Part shown: piece after piece, positions 44,979 through 57,537 of the stretch | Numbering within the stretch: position 1 is the first letter of the stretch | How the letters are laid out: each line of letters starts with the position of its first letter | Origin: Massospora cicadina | Lineage: Eukaryota > Entomophthoromycota > Entomophthoromycetes > Entomophthorales > Entomophthoraceae | NCBI GenBank assembly: GCA_022478985.1 | Contig: JAKSZP010008047.1 | Span: 1 to 64,000, forward strand | Length of the DNA stretch: 64,000 nt | Direction: 5' to 3' | Program-made: the position numbers and the translations under genes | Notes under the pieces: generated by a model | What the model was told of the DNA's origin: nothing | Databases searched by the model: none | The model's input: the letters and a program-made list of their open reading frames with translations, nothing else

Positions 44979-45738
44979 TCCTTTAACTATATTGTAATAT
45001 GCACATTTTGCTCAAAAAAGGGTTTTCATACTGCTGCCCATTGATCCAAAAGTCCCACTAAATTTCCCAAATTCTACCTCCTTTTATTTTAAATTTTTTA
45101 GATTTTTTTGTTTTTCTTCTACAAAAAGTAATATTCAAAACCTCAAGTATGACCCATACCATTTATCATTTTCCCAATTCCCTTTTAAATTCTATGCTTC
45201 ATTTACTAATCAGATGACAGGCTGCCATGGGTAAGCGCTTCTTGATTTAGAACTTTACAACGGTTTTATAAAGCAAAGTAAGGAACAGCCAATCATGGCG
45301 TGCACATTTTTGCTCCCAGCCCCACTCCTTACATCTAGCTTACAATTCTTACCCTTTCCTCCAAAGTGCAAACCTCAAAGAACCTACAACCCAAGAAAAG
45401 GATGTAGTGTTCAAGTTCATCATGGTATCCCCCAAACCCACGCCTCTTTTATATGGGCTAATGGTTTCACTTATGATAGTAATGCATATCTTATCTATTT
45501 TCTTTGAGTTTTTAATTGAACTTTTCCCATGCCAACTATTTTGGTTGTGTCACTTATATTTAAAAGCACTTTACATTCTGACATGCATCATAGCCAACAT
45601 GCACCCACTGAAATGGCTTACCCCTCATTAGTTAGAGGGCTTTAGGGAATTCATCCTTCTAGTTGCTTAGAGACTCATTTGGTTCCTCAGGAACTTCAAG
45701 TTGACGACCAAAACAAGCTTACTCCCTTAGTACTAACA

Positions 45739-47119
45739 GAGTTGTGAGTATCCGCTTAGTCATATGGGGGTTATATGTATCCAGCTTTAAGCTGAAAGTG
45801 TGCTTGTAAACAGAGGCGTTCAGGAGCATTTTGGGATCAAATTATGGGTCTCAAAATGGGTTAAGGGTAATCTTTTTAACAAAGAGGTTGACAGCGTGAG
45901 ATAGGTGAACGTTAGGTGCATAATGAAGGTAATCATCTAGTAGAATAAATAGTAATGAATATAAACCTTTACCACCGTGGTGTTATTCTTGTACCAGGAA
46001 TGGAGTTTTTCAGGCTCAGTAGTTTGTAATATGTTCAAAAATATGAAGATGAAATTTAATTGGGTTCTTTTAAAGCCTTGGTTCACTTTTATTAAGTGCT
46101 TTGTTAGACTATTGGGGAGGTAGAACACAAACATACCCAGGTAAAAGTTGTGCATAGAATCAAATATGATCAATACCATACATGATTCACTTTCAAAGAA
46201 AAGATTCTACTGCTGAGGGCTAGGCATATGACCAACAATAAGCGCACAAGTTGCCAGGGTTTAAATGCAAGAGCCAATTTCATGTCATCTATGTACCTTG
46301 TTAGTTTGCACCACAGTTTGACATATATGACAAAAATTGCTTAATTATATTGAATATGTTCTATTTGAGGAACATATGAAATAAACCTGCAATAACAGAA
46401 AGGGGGCCAATTTAAACCAATGTGCTAGTAGGGGTTTCCTAGTCTTATGGAAGTTATAAATAAGTATTAATTCAAAAATTTAATAATAACTGGTTGCCAA
46501 TGTTGAATGCTAACCCTCATGTTGACTGCAGCTGATTTTTTCTTAATTTATTTATTTCAATTAGCACTATTTTGTGGTTGAATGCTGATGCCAATTTTAT
46601 AAAGATTGAGGCCTTATTTCTATTCACTTTCTTTAAGCCTCAATGGCAGTTTATTTTAATTGTTTCTAATTCTATTGCGTCTTGGCGCAAACTGTTTTTA
46701 ATAATAGCATACCCATCAAGCATGTGGCCTAATATGCATTATACTTAAAACATGAGTGTAAGGTTGCATCTAGGTGAAGCCTGGATGGTGACATTATCTC
46801 AGTTTTAAGTATAAATATAACTCTACAAAGATCAGCTGGAATAAACAAGAGGACATTTTATTTTTGCAAAAATAAATGAAAAAAAGAAATTATTCTCAAT
46901 AATAAGTGAAGTTCAAAATCTTCTTATAAGTTAGCAAAAATTTTTATCAAGTACTTTAGATAAAAGCTTAGTAATATGCGATAATTGGCTTAATATATTT
47001 TTAAAATGCTATAAAGTTTTTTAAAGCTTGAAAAATTTATGTAAAGTCATTTGCTTTTCTTTTTACAGGAGTAAATCAAAATTAAATAGTGAAAATTAAT
47101 AATGAAGTTTCTATCCTGT
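45739..47119. other. AT-rich spacer without recognised features
   Basis: The only open frame above 60 codons (45937-46179, minus) has no recognisable similarity. No repeat partner was found. Confidence 0.45.
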
Positions 47120-47215
47120 AAAACTTTTTTCTCTTTTTGTAATCACCAATTGCAAAAAAAATTGATTCTACCCTAGGTAAGTTTGATAATCTATTTAGGG
47201 ATTAGTGTGCACCTA

Positions 47216-48578
47216 ATGTTGGGTAGCAGTTGGGCTAGCAAAGTAAATGGAACAGGATCAGGCTTTTCACCATCTAAAGTTTGTAACCACCCCAGAAACA
47301 CCAGTGGCCTAGATAAAAATAAAAAACTGGCAGTGAGTATTTCCCTGTATATTTTAGTCTGGCAAGCGAAATGCAACCATTTCATCAAAACTCTGCATTC
47401 CTCGCCCCTGTCATCAGTGGAGCATGGGGTTTGAGTTTTCCTGGATATTAATCAAATGGCACTTTGGAAAAATTCTGTGGATATGTGCACATACACTACC
47501 CAGATGCAGTATATGTTGCACCACACTCTATGGCCTATGGTTGGTTGGATCTCAGGTTTGAGACTAAAAAGGAAGTGGATGAAGCTACACAGGTAAATGT
47601 AGTAGACTTTACAGGTGGTCAATGGGTGGTCAAACTGAAGCGCACTTTATGGACCAAATCAAACCAAATTTTAATGACATTCGACTTCCTCCCCACAACA
47701 ATAAAGCGCACAGTGCTGGAGCACCACCTCATGGTTGGGCTTAAGAGCTATGGAGAACTTCACTTCTTTAAATGCAATGCTTTATGCTTATGTCAGACCT
47801 GTGCATAGGTAAAGCGATTGCAGTGATCACCCTGAATGCATTCATCACAGAATACTTGACAAAACTACCCACACCACAGTTGTGAATATTAATGGGCAGA
47901 AATTCCGCATATTCCACATCATGGTGGATAGCGCGCCTCCTATCTGCACCTTTTGTCACGCTTTTGGCCACAAGGCTCACACATGCCCCTTCCAGAGAGG
48001 GCATCACGCAAAACGAAATCCTCCCACAACATAATGGGCAGTGCAGACTCCTATTATGAACTGGCTATTAAAACTGATGCCGCCTTCCCATGGGGCGTGC
48101 AGGGATGTTACATTAAGGTCAAACCTGTGTCCCCACAGGAGCGCAAGGAGGACAAACAGGCCCACAGAGAAGCAGCCATGACCACATCTGTGATCCCACC
48201 TGCCCAGACCCAGGATGACATTGAGTCATTTGTAGCTGAGGTGGCTCGTGAATCCACTCACCAGTCATATTGGGCAACTAACCTGAGAGCCTGATGGGCG
48301 AGTCAGATTTACCCAAGAAAAATATCAAGCCTCGATTAAAACCAATTCTACCACCCATTTCACTCCCAAATATTTGTTAACCTCTGATGGTGAACCGCAG
48401 GAGCACAGCAACTCAAAGATTCAAAACAAATTTAACAAAAAACACCAAAACTGCAACTACATCCAAAATGATTGAATCCCTTAAGACTTTGTATCAAACA
48501 CCAAAAACGAGGTCCAAAACTATTACTGCTGAGAAAGTGGCAAAGGATGGGCAAGGGAGCCCCTCCCATAGCACCTAA
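47216..48578 (+). pseudogene. LINE E ORF1 relic
   Basis: It starts MLGSSWASKVNGTG at 47216. The segment 47464-47808 matches ORF1 (FDFLPTTIKRTVLEHHLMVG). An intact knuckle CTFCHAFGHKAHTC lies at 47945-47986. The frame ends TAA at 48576-48578, followed after 6 nt by the ORF2 ATG. At least four frame changes break it. Confidence 0.8.
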
Positions 48579-48584
48579 GGTGTG

Positions 48585-51500
48585 ATGGGGGAGCCTTCAC
48601 AATAGGGATGTTGAACATTGCTGGACTCAAGGCCTTGCCATCCTGGGCTAGGAAACTGAGTTTTTTAAAGGATAAGTTACCTGTGGACATCCTGGCCATC
48701 CAGGAAACCCAATATCCACATGGTGCCAATAAAATTGGGCAACCATGCTCCTCTCCTCCCTTTCCTTATAGTTGCCACACTGTGGGGTGCTTATACATGT
48801 GACCCATAGTTTCAAATTTATTTACAAAAATTTTTACCTTGATGGGCGTGTGCTTGTTTTGTCCTTTTCATGGGATGATTAAGTGCACGCTATCATTAAT
48901 ATTTATGCCATAACCTGTGCGTGGGCTCACTATAAATTCCCCTTGGCTATTACTCCCCTTCCACTTCCTCCTGATCCATTTGTGGTGGGTGACCTGATTA
49001 CTGGGACAACCCTGCCACCAACCGCTGGTCTTCATGCACACACACACACCCCCTTCAGGGGCACGTCAAACTATTCATTCTTAAAGCCACTATGTGCTGT
49101 TTGTTACCCTCCCAAAAAATGCACCGCTGCTTCCCAACATATCCCATCCCCCATGCACAATGATCATCTGAGGTCTATGTCCCGCATTGACCTTATTCTT
49201 GCCCCGTTGCACTTTTGGTCTTGGGTTGCACAATGTATGATGACAAAAATCAATTTCTCTGACCACAGGTTGGTATCAATTTCCTTCTCTTTATTGCACC
49301 CAGCGGCACAGGCGCCAAAGTAGTGAAAACTTCGTCCAGCCAAGATCACGTCGCCCAGGTTTTCCTCATGGGTGGACACTGAAACTTCAGCATCAGAGTT
49401 TGCCACGCCATTCTGTGCAGACCCACTTACTAACTGGTCAACCTTCAAAGCGAACACTATCCATCAGTCATGCCACCTCTCATTGCATCACTCTCAGGCT
49501 GCATTGGCAGTCATTAAGTGCACACTAGCAGAAGTGGACCACCTGGATTTTAATGTCCCTGCTGCAGGCTACAGCTCAGCTTGGGGTTGTAAGTGGGCAG
49601 AAGTGTCTGCTCATCTCAATGCACTGGTAAGGCAAACAAACATTGTGTTTGTGTTCAGTTCAAAGAAAAAAAGTATTATGGTGGATGACATGTGCTCCAC
49701 CTACTTTTTCCAAAAATTCTTTGCACTGCGACAGAGCTTGACCTGCACACAGGTGAGGTGGCCTGACCAATCCATTGCTGAAACTTCAGCCAAAGTGGCA
49801 ATCAAAGTTCAAAACTATTACTACAGTTGTATTGATCTAATTCAGTCAAACTGGCCAAAATTGATAAATTTCTTGATAGTACACATATCTGCACCATTTC
49901 CCATTACCTGGAGTTGATGAATTTAATTTCTTGGGATGAACTCTGGTATGCCGTTTGAGATGCACTGCACAGGAAATGCCCAGGTCTAGATAGGATTCCA
50001 TAAGAGTTCTATAAGAGATATTTTAATTATTTCTCCTCTTTGTTGCTTGCCTCTATGAACCAGTGTTTGTTAGAAATGCGCCTCCTTCTTAGGGGCCAGG
50101 AGGCATACACAATAACGCTGTATAAAAAAGGGGATAAACTGGACTTGGACAACTGGTGCCCCATTTCACTTACTAACACTGATATTAAGTTATTTACTAA
50201 GATTTGTGGCCAACCGCCTATGGAAAGTTGCCTCTGATCTCATTCTCTCTGAGAAATTTGTTTTCAATCCCAAGTGGTCTATTTGGGACAACATACACAC
50301 CGTAGCCAACGTCTGCTAATCCACAGCTACTGGGGCACTTGTTTTCTTAGACCAGCAGAAGGCTTATGATAGGGTCAACTGGGATTACCTCAAACTTGTC
50401 TCCACAAGTTCCACATTCCCCATTGGTTCATTAATTAGGTGATGTTGCTTATGGAATCTGCCACAATGGCTGTGCGTGGCCCTGGCTTCCTCACTGATGT
50501 GGTTCACCCTCAAAGGGGCCTCCGCCAAGGGACCCTTTAAGCCCACTATTGTACAACTTCAGCCTCAACCCACTTTTATGCAATGAATGCCCAGTTAACT
50601 GGTGTTTATGTGCAAGGCCAAGCTCCAGTCAAGATGCTGGCATTTTCTGATGATTGTGTGGTGGGGGTGTCTAACAACCAAGATGCATGCACGCTTGAGG
50701 ATACTATCCAGGATTACTCCAGGGTAAGTAACGCCGCGTTCAACGCCTCCAAAATCAAAATCATTCTTCTCATTTGGTATCAAGACCACTGGTCACCAGC
50801 ACCCTGTTATCTACCTGCTTCAGCAACTTACTCACAGGTTCAATTGCCCCGCACACCCCATACCACCCCGCTTGTTCTCCCTTTTGTGCTAAGACCCACT
50901 GCTGGTCCGTTGCACCATTTGGGTGTGTGGCTGAAGGTGGGAGGGTACGCCTTGTCAGTGATGGAGCACCATATTCTAGACAATGTCACAAAATGCATCG
51001 CTTCCCTAAGAGCCTATCAGACTACCCTCCCAGGCTGGGTTTTGCTTGCCAACTCTATGCTCCTGTCCAAAATCTGATTTGTGGCCCATTATATTGCCTT
51101 TTCCCCTCTTTCTTCACCTCTTTATACGCCCTCCTACAAGGGTGGCTTTGGTTAGGCCGCTCACCGCCAGTGTGCCTGGATATCATGTTTGGCCCTCATC
51201 ATAGTAAATTTATGGGCATGCTCAACTTTGAGGCCCATGCTGCCAAAATGCTTGGCACCTGGATCGCTTCAGTCACCAACCCTACACTTTCAGCCCACCT
51301 TTGGTCAAGCACAGCCCGCTTTAACTTTTCCTGCACCCGAGGCCTCAGCAATCCTACTCACCCCCATTCTCTGATAAAACTATCTTGCCTTGCATCCCTC
51401 TGCCATGGGACCATATGGGATTTCACCCCAATTCAAATAAATTCTCCTCTCCATGTGGAGCGCTGAGTGGAGAATTAGCATCAGTGGGCTTACCGACCAG

Positions 51501-51690
51501 AGGGGTCACCCTACTCCACGTTTCAAACAAGAAGTCTGTGAGAAAGTTGATTTGAATAACCTGGTACCCCTATGTTCTCACCTCATTTTCCTGTGGACTA
51601 CTTTGACAAGCTCAACATACCATACTCTTTGGAGACCCAGAATTACATTTGGTGGTACTGTAAGGAGAGTGTCTATAAATCTCCTGTTCC
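48585..51690 (+). pseudogene. LINE E ORF2 relic
   Basis: The endonuclease reads MLNIAGLKALPSWARKLSF and DILAIQETQ; its GD.N motif is lost (VVGDLITG), while FSDHRLVSISF remains at about 49250. RT shows LDQQKAYDRVNWDYL near 50350-50395, RGLRQGT near 50517 and AFSDDCVVGVSNNQD near 50640-50690. The distal RT region GPHHSKFMGMLNFEAHAAK is near 51195-51250. The protein lacks its C-terminal zinc module because the element is cut. Confidence 0.8.
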
Positions 51691-51839
51691 CATCATGGAG
51701 ATTCATAGCACACAGGCCCAAAGCCAGAGAACTATTTAATAGTAAAAAAGTTACTAGAGCCCCACAGAGGGTTCTTGAGCTAGAGTAACTTAGATAGGAA
51801 AGGGTTATCCATAGAAGAATTAACCAAAAGGGAGATGCA

Positions 51840-52320
51840 TGAGACTTGAAAGGGTAATGTATGGGTGCCCTAGGCTGGATGGATCCTGGACGGCCCAACA
51901 GTGCATGAGCCAATAAATTTTAAGTAGTCAAAAGTAAATGGTTAACGTTGCATGATACCTCCTCAGAGAGGTCTGCACACAAAATATTCCAAGATAACAT
52001 AATAAAAAATGGTGTACTAGCAAAGGGTTTATTATTATGGGAGGAGTTGACCAACAGGGGAGATTGGTCTCAACATGAAAATTTAAGGGAATTTGGGCAA
52101 ACAATCAATTGAGGGAAGCAGGTCTAAGCTAAGGCATGCCAATAGGTGCATGCATAACATTAGGCAATATGCTGTATTTGGTAATCGACTGAACTCTGGT
52201 GATTAATTGTAAAAGTGGATGACCTGAGCTGGAAAGTGTGAAAACCAAATGGGTTTTAAAACCACGGACACAAAAAACTGAAGCAAACCATTTTCATTTG
52301 TAACAAAGCTAGTTTGTTTT
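51840..52320 (-). repeat. 3' LTR region of chromovirus E3
   Basis: The stretch 52020-52120 aligns with 770-880 and 7275-7400. In element sense it ends near GACCTCTCTGAGGAGGTATC, like the plus-strand piece at 6560-6590. Exact ends are not fixed. Confidence 0.55.
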
Positions 52321-52816
52321 AACGCACCTGCTCTTATACAGGGCTGAACTTCTCTTACATCCATAGGACCAACTTGGGCACACTTTGCCTTAACCCAGTG
52401 TTGATCTATGGTATGCTTGAGGTCAGGGAGGTCTGCTAACTTCACCTTCTTGGCCTCCTGATATTCTGCTTTGTCTTTGATGTTGGTCCCAATTATGATG
52501 TCATTTCCTAACCATGACATTACCCTCTCCTCCCTTTGGGGCTCAACCCCCCTCCAGTGGCTTGCATCAGAGAAAAGTTCTTGTGGGCTGAGGCCAACTT
52601 CATGGCAGCAATGGCTTGCTTTGACTGAGATCTGGCGGCCTGGGTAAAATGCTTGTAAAAAATGATCAGGTCTTGGGCATGTGCACAATTGTGTGCTGGT
52701 ACCCAGCTGTTTTCTGCTGTGTCAAATCCCTTCCAGGATACCAGGTACACCAGTCTTTTTTTCACTCTGCGAGATGCTACTATTTCCTCCACCTCCCACT
52801 TTGGCACCCCATCCAC
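52320..52816 (-). pseudogene. E3 chromodomain and conserved tail
   Basis: The frame 52520-52816 encodes WEVEEIVASRRVKKRLVYLV then SWKGFDTAENSWVP, a canonical chromodomain with the aromatic positions present. A frameshift separates it from the tail WLGNDIIIGTN...KLADLPDLKHTIDQ at about 52360-52510, which is conserved in three other copies in the window. Chromodomains of chromoviruses are known to bias insertion toward marked chromatin. Confidence 0.8.
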
Positions 52817-52826
52817 GAGACAAGCA

Positions 52827-54044
52827 TCAGGAGCCTCTGGTGGGGGCCCTCAAACAATGCCAATTTTCTCTCATGAAAGAATGAAAAGATCCAAAATGAA
52901 GAGGGAAGATCAACTGGTATGAGGCGTGGCCCACCTTTCTAACCACGCGGTAAGGGCCAATCCTCTTTAGTCCCAGCTTTTTACATGGTTGCTTGATAGA
53001 GATGTTATGAGCATCAAGCATCATGAGATCCCCTTCCTTGTACGCTGGACCCACTTGGTGCTTACCATCAGCGTTCTCCTTATACACTTGCTTTGCCGCC
53101 TCCAAACTGGTAGAAACCCCATGGTGTACTTCCTTGATAGTCTTGACAAAGTCCACCACCGCTTCAACTTTATATACACAGCTGGGTTCCATGTTAAAGG
53201 CGGGTTTAAATTCATGGTTGGCGAAAAATGGAGTACAACTTATTGAAGAATGAAAAGTGTTGTTGTAGCTAAACTGTGCCATAGGAAGTTGAGAAACCCA
53301 ATCTGAATTATATGCGGCAGTGTAACACCACAGAAACTGTTTCAAGCAACGGTTCACTCGTTCAGTCTGCCCATCTGATTGGGGGTGATAGGCAGTTGAA
53401 TGGCAGGGGCGAATCTGAAGAGTCTTATACAACTCATTCCAAAAGACGGAGGTAAACTGGGGTCCCCAGTCACTAATAATTTCTTGAGGGAACCCCATAA
53501 AGCGCAAGCACATGTATGATGAAAAGCCTAGTTATCTCAGCCACGGTTATTGTTGTTCTGCAAGGAATGAAGTGGGCGAACTTTGTAAACCGATCCACCA
53601 CCACCATGATGGCATCATAACCATCAGAAACTGGTAATTCCACAATGAAATCCACCAAAGGGAAGTCCAGGGACCTTCAGCCTTTTGGACCAGTACAAAC
53701 AAACCCGCTAAAGGTTGATGATTTGGTTTCATTTGATTGCATAGCAGGCACTCTTTACAATACCGTCCCACTTGAGCAGATAAGCCCTTCCAATTGTAGG
53801 TGTATCGTATCAACTCCAAGGCCTTTGCTTTCCCAGGATAACCAACGGTGAGTCCATCATGATGGTCCTGGATAATTTCCAGGCGCAGTGGTCCAGCAGG
53901 AACCCATAGGCGCCCCTGAAACCATACCATCTCATCCTTTACATGATAACCCCTTGTTAGATGCTCCTGATTCAGAGCGCTCTTAGCAAGTACCATAGTA
54001 TATTCAGCTGACAGCAGCTGAGAAAGGTCTACCTTTCTGAACAT
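52827..54044 (-). pseudogene. E3 integrase
   Basis: The zinc-binding N-terminus is seen as YCKECLLCNQMK near 53730-53765. The catalytic core has DFIVELPVSDGYDAIM at about 53600-53655, ISDWGPQFTS at about 53450-53475 and YHPQSDGQTERVNR at about 53340-53390 (DDE, with Glu in QTERVN). A GPY/F module LKRIGPYRVVRKVG follows near 52935-52975. The last 228 codons (52827-53513) are a single open frame. Upstream parts are frameshifted. Confidence 0.85.
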
Positions 54045-54379
54045 ACTTTATTCTTCCGCATTTTCCAGAGGTGCAAGCGCTGGCCCGTTTTCCAGGGGAG
54101 AGGGAAGTTGAGACGCAATTTTATTTGGCAGAATCATCAACTGTGTGTTATAAACCTCTACCTCCTTTGGATCAGGAGCTAATGTAGGATATGGCTCAAA
54201 GCATCCGTTAAACCATTCTCCTTGCCATTGATGAACTCATAAGAAAATGCAAACTGGGCAAGGGTCTCATACCAATGGGTCTGTCGTGGAGTTAAGACAT
54301 GAGGAGCGCGGTAGTAAAGTAGGGCACAGTGATCTGTATGTACATGGAAAGGTTGGAAAGAGCCCTGAAAGTGGTGACG

Positions 54380-55430
54380 TCAATAAAGCAGCACCTTTGC
54401 CACTGCTAGTAACTCTTCGACGTAAATGGCATAATTCATCTCAGGCAAAGACATTTTCCTAGAAAAATATCCCACTGGATGCTCTATACCATCTTTGCCT
54501 ACTTGTAACAAGGAAGCCACTATGGCGAAGCTGGAGGCATCAGTAGACACAATGAACTCTTTTGAAGGATCGACATGGCGAAGGATGGACGTGGACAACA
54601 GGGTGCACTTCACTGCTTGGAAAGCATCCTCCAAAACGGGGGACCACTGAAGCACTTTTGCACCACTAGCCATATACAAAGGTGCTGCCACCTTGGAAAG
54701 ATTGGGCATGAACTTCTTGAGAAACGCACATGTTCCCAATAAACTCCCCAATTCCTTGAGTAAAGTGGGGGTGGGCTACTCACAAATTGCCTTCTTCTTG
54801 TCTGGAGTTATCATATGTCCTTGGTCAAACATGACGTTGCCCAGAAAAGTGACCTGGGACTTGAAGAATTCACACTTGCTGATCTTCAGTGTAAGGCGGG
54901 CTGCCCTTAACCTCTCCATCACTTGCCAAAGGTGTACTTTATGGGACTCATGATCAGGGGAAAACACCAGGATATCATCCATGTAGGCAACCGCGCATAC
55001 CCCCAGCAAGTCCCCCAACGCTGTATCAATGTGGCGTTGAAAGATAGCAGGGACATTCATAATCCCAAAGGGCATGACCCAAAACTGGAAGATCCCTTTT
55101 CTGGTATGGAATGCGGTTAACCACTATTGTCCCTTCTAAATCTGAATATGAGTGAACGCATGAGGCAATCCAGCTTGTAAAAGACTTTAGCCTTCTCCGC
55201 ATATTGCAATCTGAGAATCCAAAAAGAATGGATGGAGATCTGGTACAGTGACGTTGTTGAGGTTCCCATAGTCTATGCATGGGCATAGATTACCATCAAC
55301 CTTCTCAACAAAGAGAAATGGGGAGTATACAGGGGAGGTATGCTGAAAAATCGCGCCTTTGGATAACTGCTCCTTAACCCACACATCTAAAACCTCTTCC
55401 TCCCGGACAGTCAAAGGTAAATGGGGGAAG
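54380..55430 (-). pseudogene. E3 reverse transcriptase / RNase H
   Basis: RT begins LTVREEEVLDVWVKEQLSKG near 55370-55430 and continues VEKVDGNLCPCIDYGNLNNV. The catalytic box is VAYMDDILVF at about 54960-54990. RNase H shows VSTDASSFAIVASLL near 54500-54545 and EMNYAIYVEELLAVAKVL near 54385-54440. Two frame changes separate the pieces. These domains copied element RNA and removed the template strand. Confidence 0.85.
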
Positions 55431-55929
55431 ATATACGCACCAGATCCACAGTGAGCTTGAACTCACAATCAAATTTAGAATGATCAGGTAGTGCATTAGC
55501 TGAAGCCGCATCAAACAAAGATTCCAACCTCTCCAAACAATAAGGTAGGGGAACCTCCACCGAGGGCTTTAGCAATGGGGCAATACTGAGGGGTAAATAT
55601 TGGGCCTGTGGGGCATGTTGCCTCGAAAGTTGGCTTCCGCCAAAGGAACCATCAACCTGTGACCATTCTTCAAAGATAAGGATAGGGTATTCTCTTTCAA
55701 ATTAGTCCTGGCGTCAAACTTCCGCCACTACTCTACACCCAAGATGATAGGGTACAAGGGGCTTTTGATAGCTTGAAAGTGGTCAGTCAAATGATAGTCG
55801 CCAACTTGATAGTCCACTAAACCCCTAATTTTCAGCGTGGGAACACCTTAGGAACCCCTCCTCTAACCATACCACCTGGTACGTAACTCAGCTCAAGGTA
55901 GTCAGCCAGGCTTTGGTTTCATAAAATTT

Positions 55930-56170
55930 TCAGAAGCTTAATTATCCACCAAAATAGTGGTGCTGATCTTTCCTAAAGGGGATGAAAGGGTAGCAGTCAG
56001 TAGAAAATACCCCAAATGGTCTATATTTAAAGCAGAGAACGCCAGCATTTCATCACCAAACACTTCTTCAGGATCTACCGTTCCCCTAGAAAAAGTCTTT
56101 GAATCATAAAATGGGGAGGGATATTTAGCCACTCTTACTTCTGAGGCCACATATTCCCCCATTTTTTATG
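55930..56170 (-). pseudogene. E3 protease-region relic
   Basis: The frame 55938-56162 ends ISTTILVDN, then a stop, then ASENFM in the same frame. This is where the retropepsin DSGA triad would be: the Asp survives, the Ser is Asn and the Gly is a stop codon. The downstream GLVDYQVGDYHLTDHF segment aligns with E1. Confidence 0.55.
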
Positions 56171-56499
56171 ATGATGCATAAACATTTTCATATCTTAAAA
56201 GTAATTTCTTTTCATCCTCTTGAGTTCTGAGGATCATGGTGGGGGACAGGAGGGGATTCTCAGGCTTTATTCCATATACTGGAATGGGATTTTTATCAAA
56301 AGTTGTAAGAAAAGAGACCTAGTGTTGGGATTTTTTGCCCATATTCCCAGCCTGCTAGATTACCTGGTGTCACTAGGGTAAAATTCCCTAAAGCAAAGTG
56401 AATCAGAAATCGGTTGGCCTGAATTTTGGAGGAACTACATATGGGGGATTTTGGGATATCCACCTGGTCGTATCCGTTGGGGATCAATCCAGATGAATA

Positions 56500-57490
56500 C
56501 TTAATATCTCATTGGGCAAAATGGCTGACGAAATAAGGGCATCTGATAGTGGTTAACTATCAGGTGTACTGATTGGGATCAGTTGGGTTTTATCACCAAC
56601 TTATTGGGAATGAATAGTGAGTTTTGAGGCGAGTGATGCCACCTGCAACTAGAAAATCAATTGGTTGGTGAAGTGACCTGCCATAATGGGTAAAAAGTCC
56701 CATCACCTAAGCAGGCCGCTAGTCAATTATGGTTGGTTCACTTGGATCGTTAGGAAAACGTTAGGGACACATTTCTGACTCTTTCCATTTGAGGTCTCAA
56801 GGATGTCCAATGATGGAATCCTAGCCAGGATGGGGAAGACCATCGCTGCTGAGACAAGGAAGGGTGATTCAACAGCCACAGCTGCCATTTCATCAAACAG
56901 GTGTCAACTGAAGGTTAGATGGCCAAATCCCCTACTATATAATTCCCTAGGATTCACTATAATAAAACATTGAACAACCTCACATTATAAAACACAGATT
57001 AACAGACATTAAAACGTTATTATTAGTTTTATTAGTAATATTGTCAATTTGGTTATAGTTAGACTATCAGCATCCAGTGTGAAGTTCCATCTCAAGGATA
57101 TTATTGCAGAAGGCAATAATTGGAAGACTCTCAGAAAGAAGAGTAGAGATCTAAGTAGGGATCTAGAGATGAAGGGAACCACAAGCAGGGATAGCTGCTG
57201 ACTGTGTGTTGGGCCAAAATAGACTGTCATCAGGAGATCTTGATGAAGATCGGGTGGACAGTAATATAGGGAATTAATCCCTATGAGTACGACTTGAAGT
57301 ATTTAAATTGGAAGTACTGGCTGAAGCAAGAGCAAAATAATAGTTCAAACTCAACTACGGATAATAGTCTCCATACTATTATCAGATAATATATTCTATA
57401 CAATGTGAGGTGCATGAAGAAGTTGAACCTGTGCAATAAAAAGGTTACTGGGTTGACGACCAATAATCAACATGTAGAGCAAATTTTTAC
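56500..57490. other. Boundary stretch; likely includes 5' LTR of E4
   Basis: No domain was recognised. The right end (57450-57491) has AATAAAAAGG and ends TTTTTACA. It is followed by AATTGGTACTCACTACAGGGG-like sequence that could be a primer-binding region for the plus-strand element, whose gag ATG is at 57538. The matching 3' LTR was not found, so the left end of the LTR is unknown. Confidence 0.35.
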
Positions 57491-57537
57491 AAATTGGTAC
57501 TCACTACAGGGGTAGTTTAGTGAAGAATTTATTAACA

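Larger units (their letters stand above)
44566..45738 (-). mobile_element. LTR X2, probably solo, carrying a SINE
   Basis: It matches LTR X1 (30475-31369) across its length apart from the SINE. In element sense it starts TGTTAGTACTAAG at 45738. The flanks GACTT (44561-44565) and GAGTT (45739-45743) may be a 5-bp target duplication with one mismatch. No X-type interior lies beside it. It abuts the end of LTR Y2. Confidence 0.6.
47120..51700 (+). mobile_element. LINE E, plus strand, 3' end missing
   Basis: The 5' leader (AAAACTTTTTTCTC...) aligns with the LINE D leader, so the 5' end is complete. ORF1 and ORF2 follow. Similarity runs to about 51690 (NIPYSLETQNYIWWYC against DIPYSIEIQKTIWKYA of LINE D) and then stops; the C-terminal zinc module, 3' UTR and hairpin are absent. 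A chromovirus LTR begins shortly after. LINE copies usually lose the 5' end, so the missing 3' end points to a later rearrangement. Confidence 0.8.
51840..56500 (-). mobile_element. Ty3/gypsy chromovirus (E3), minus strand
   Basis: On the minus strand the order is upstream/gag-like region, protease, RT, RNase H, integrase, chromodomain, tail and 3' LTR. It is the best copy of the family also present at 690-7783. All enzymes are recognisable but interrupted. A 5' LTR was not found above 56500, where an unassigned stretch leads into a plus-strand element of another lineage. Confidence 0.85.

Noticed and set aside
52030..52060. GACCAACAGGGGAG as another copy of the LINE/SINE tail motif
   Set aside because: It has a 2-nt insertion in the core, no flanking stem arms and lies inside a chromovirus LTR.
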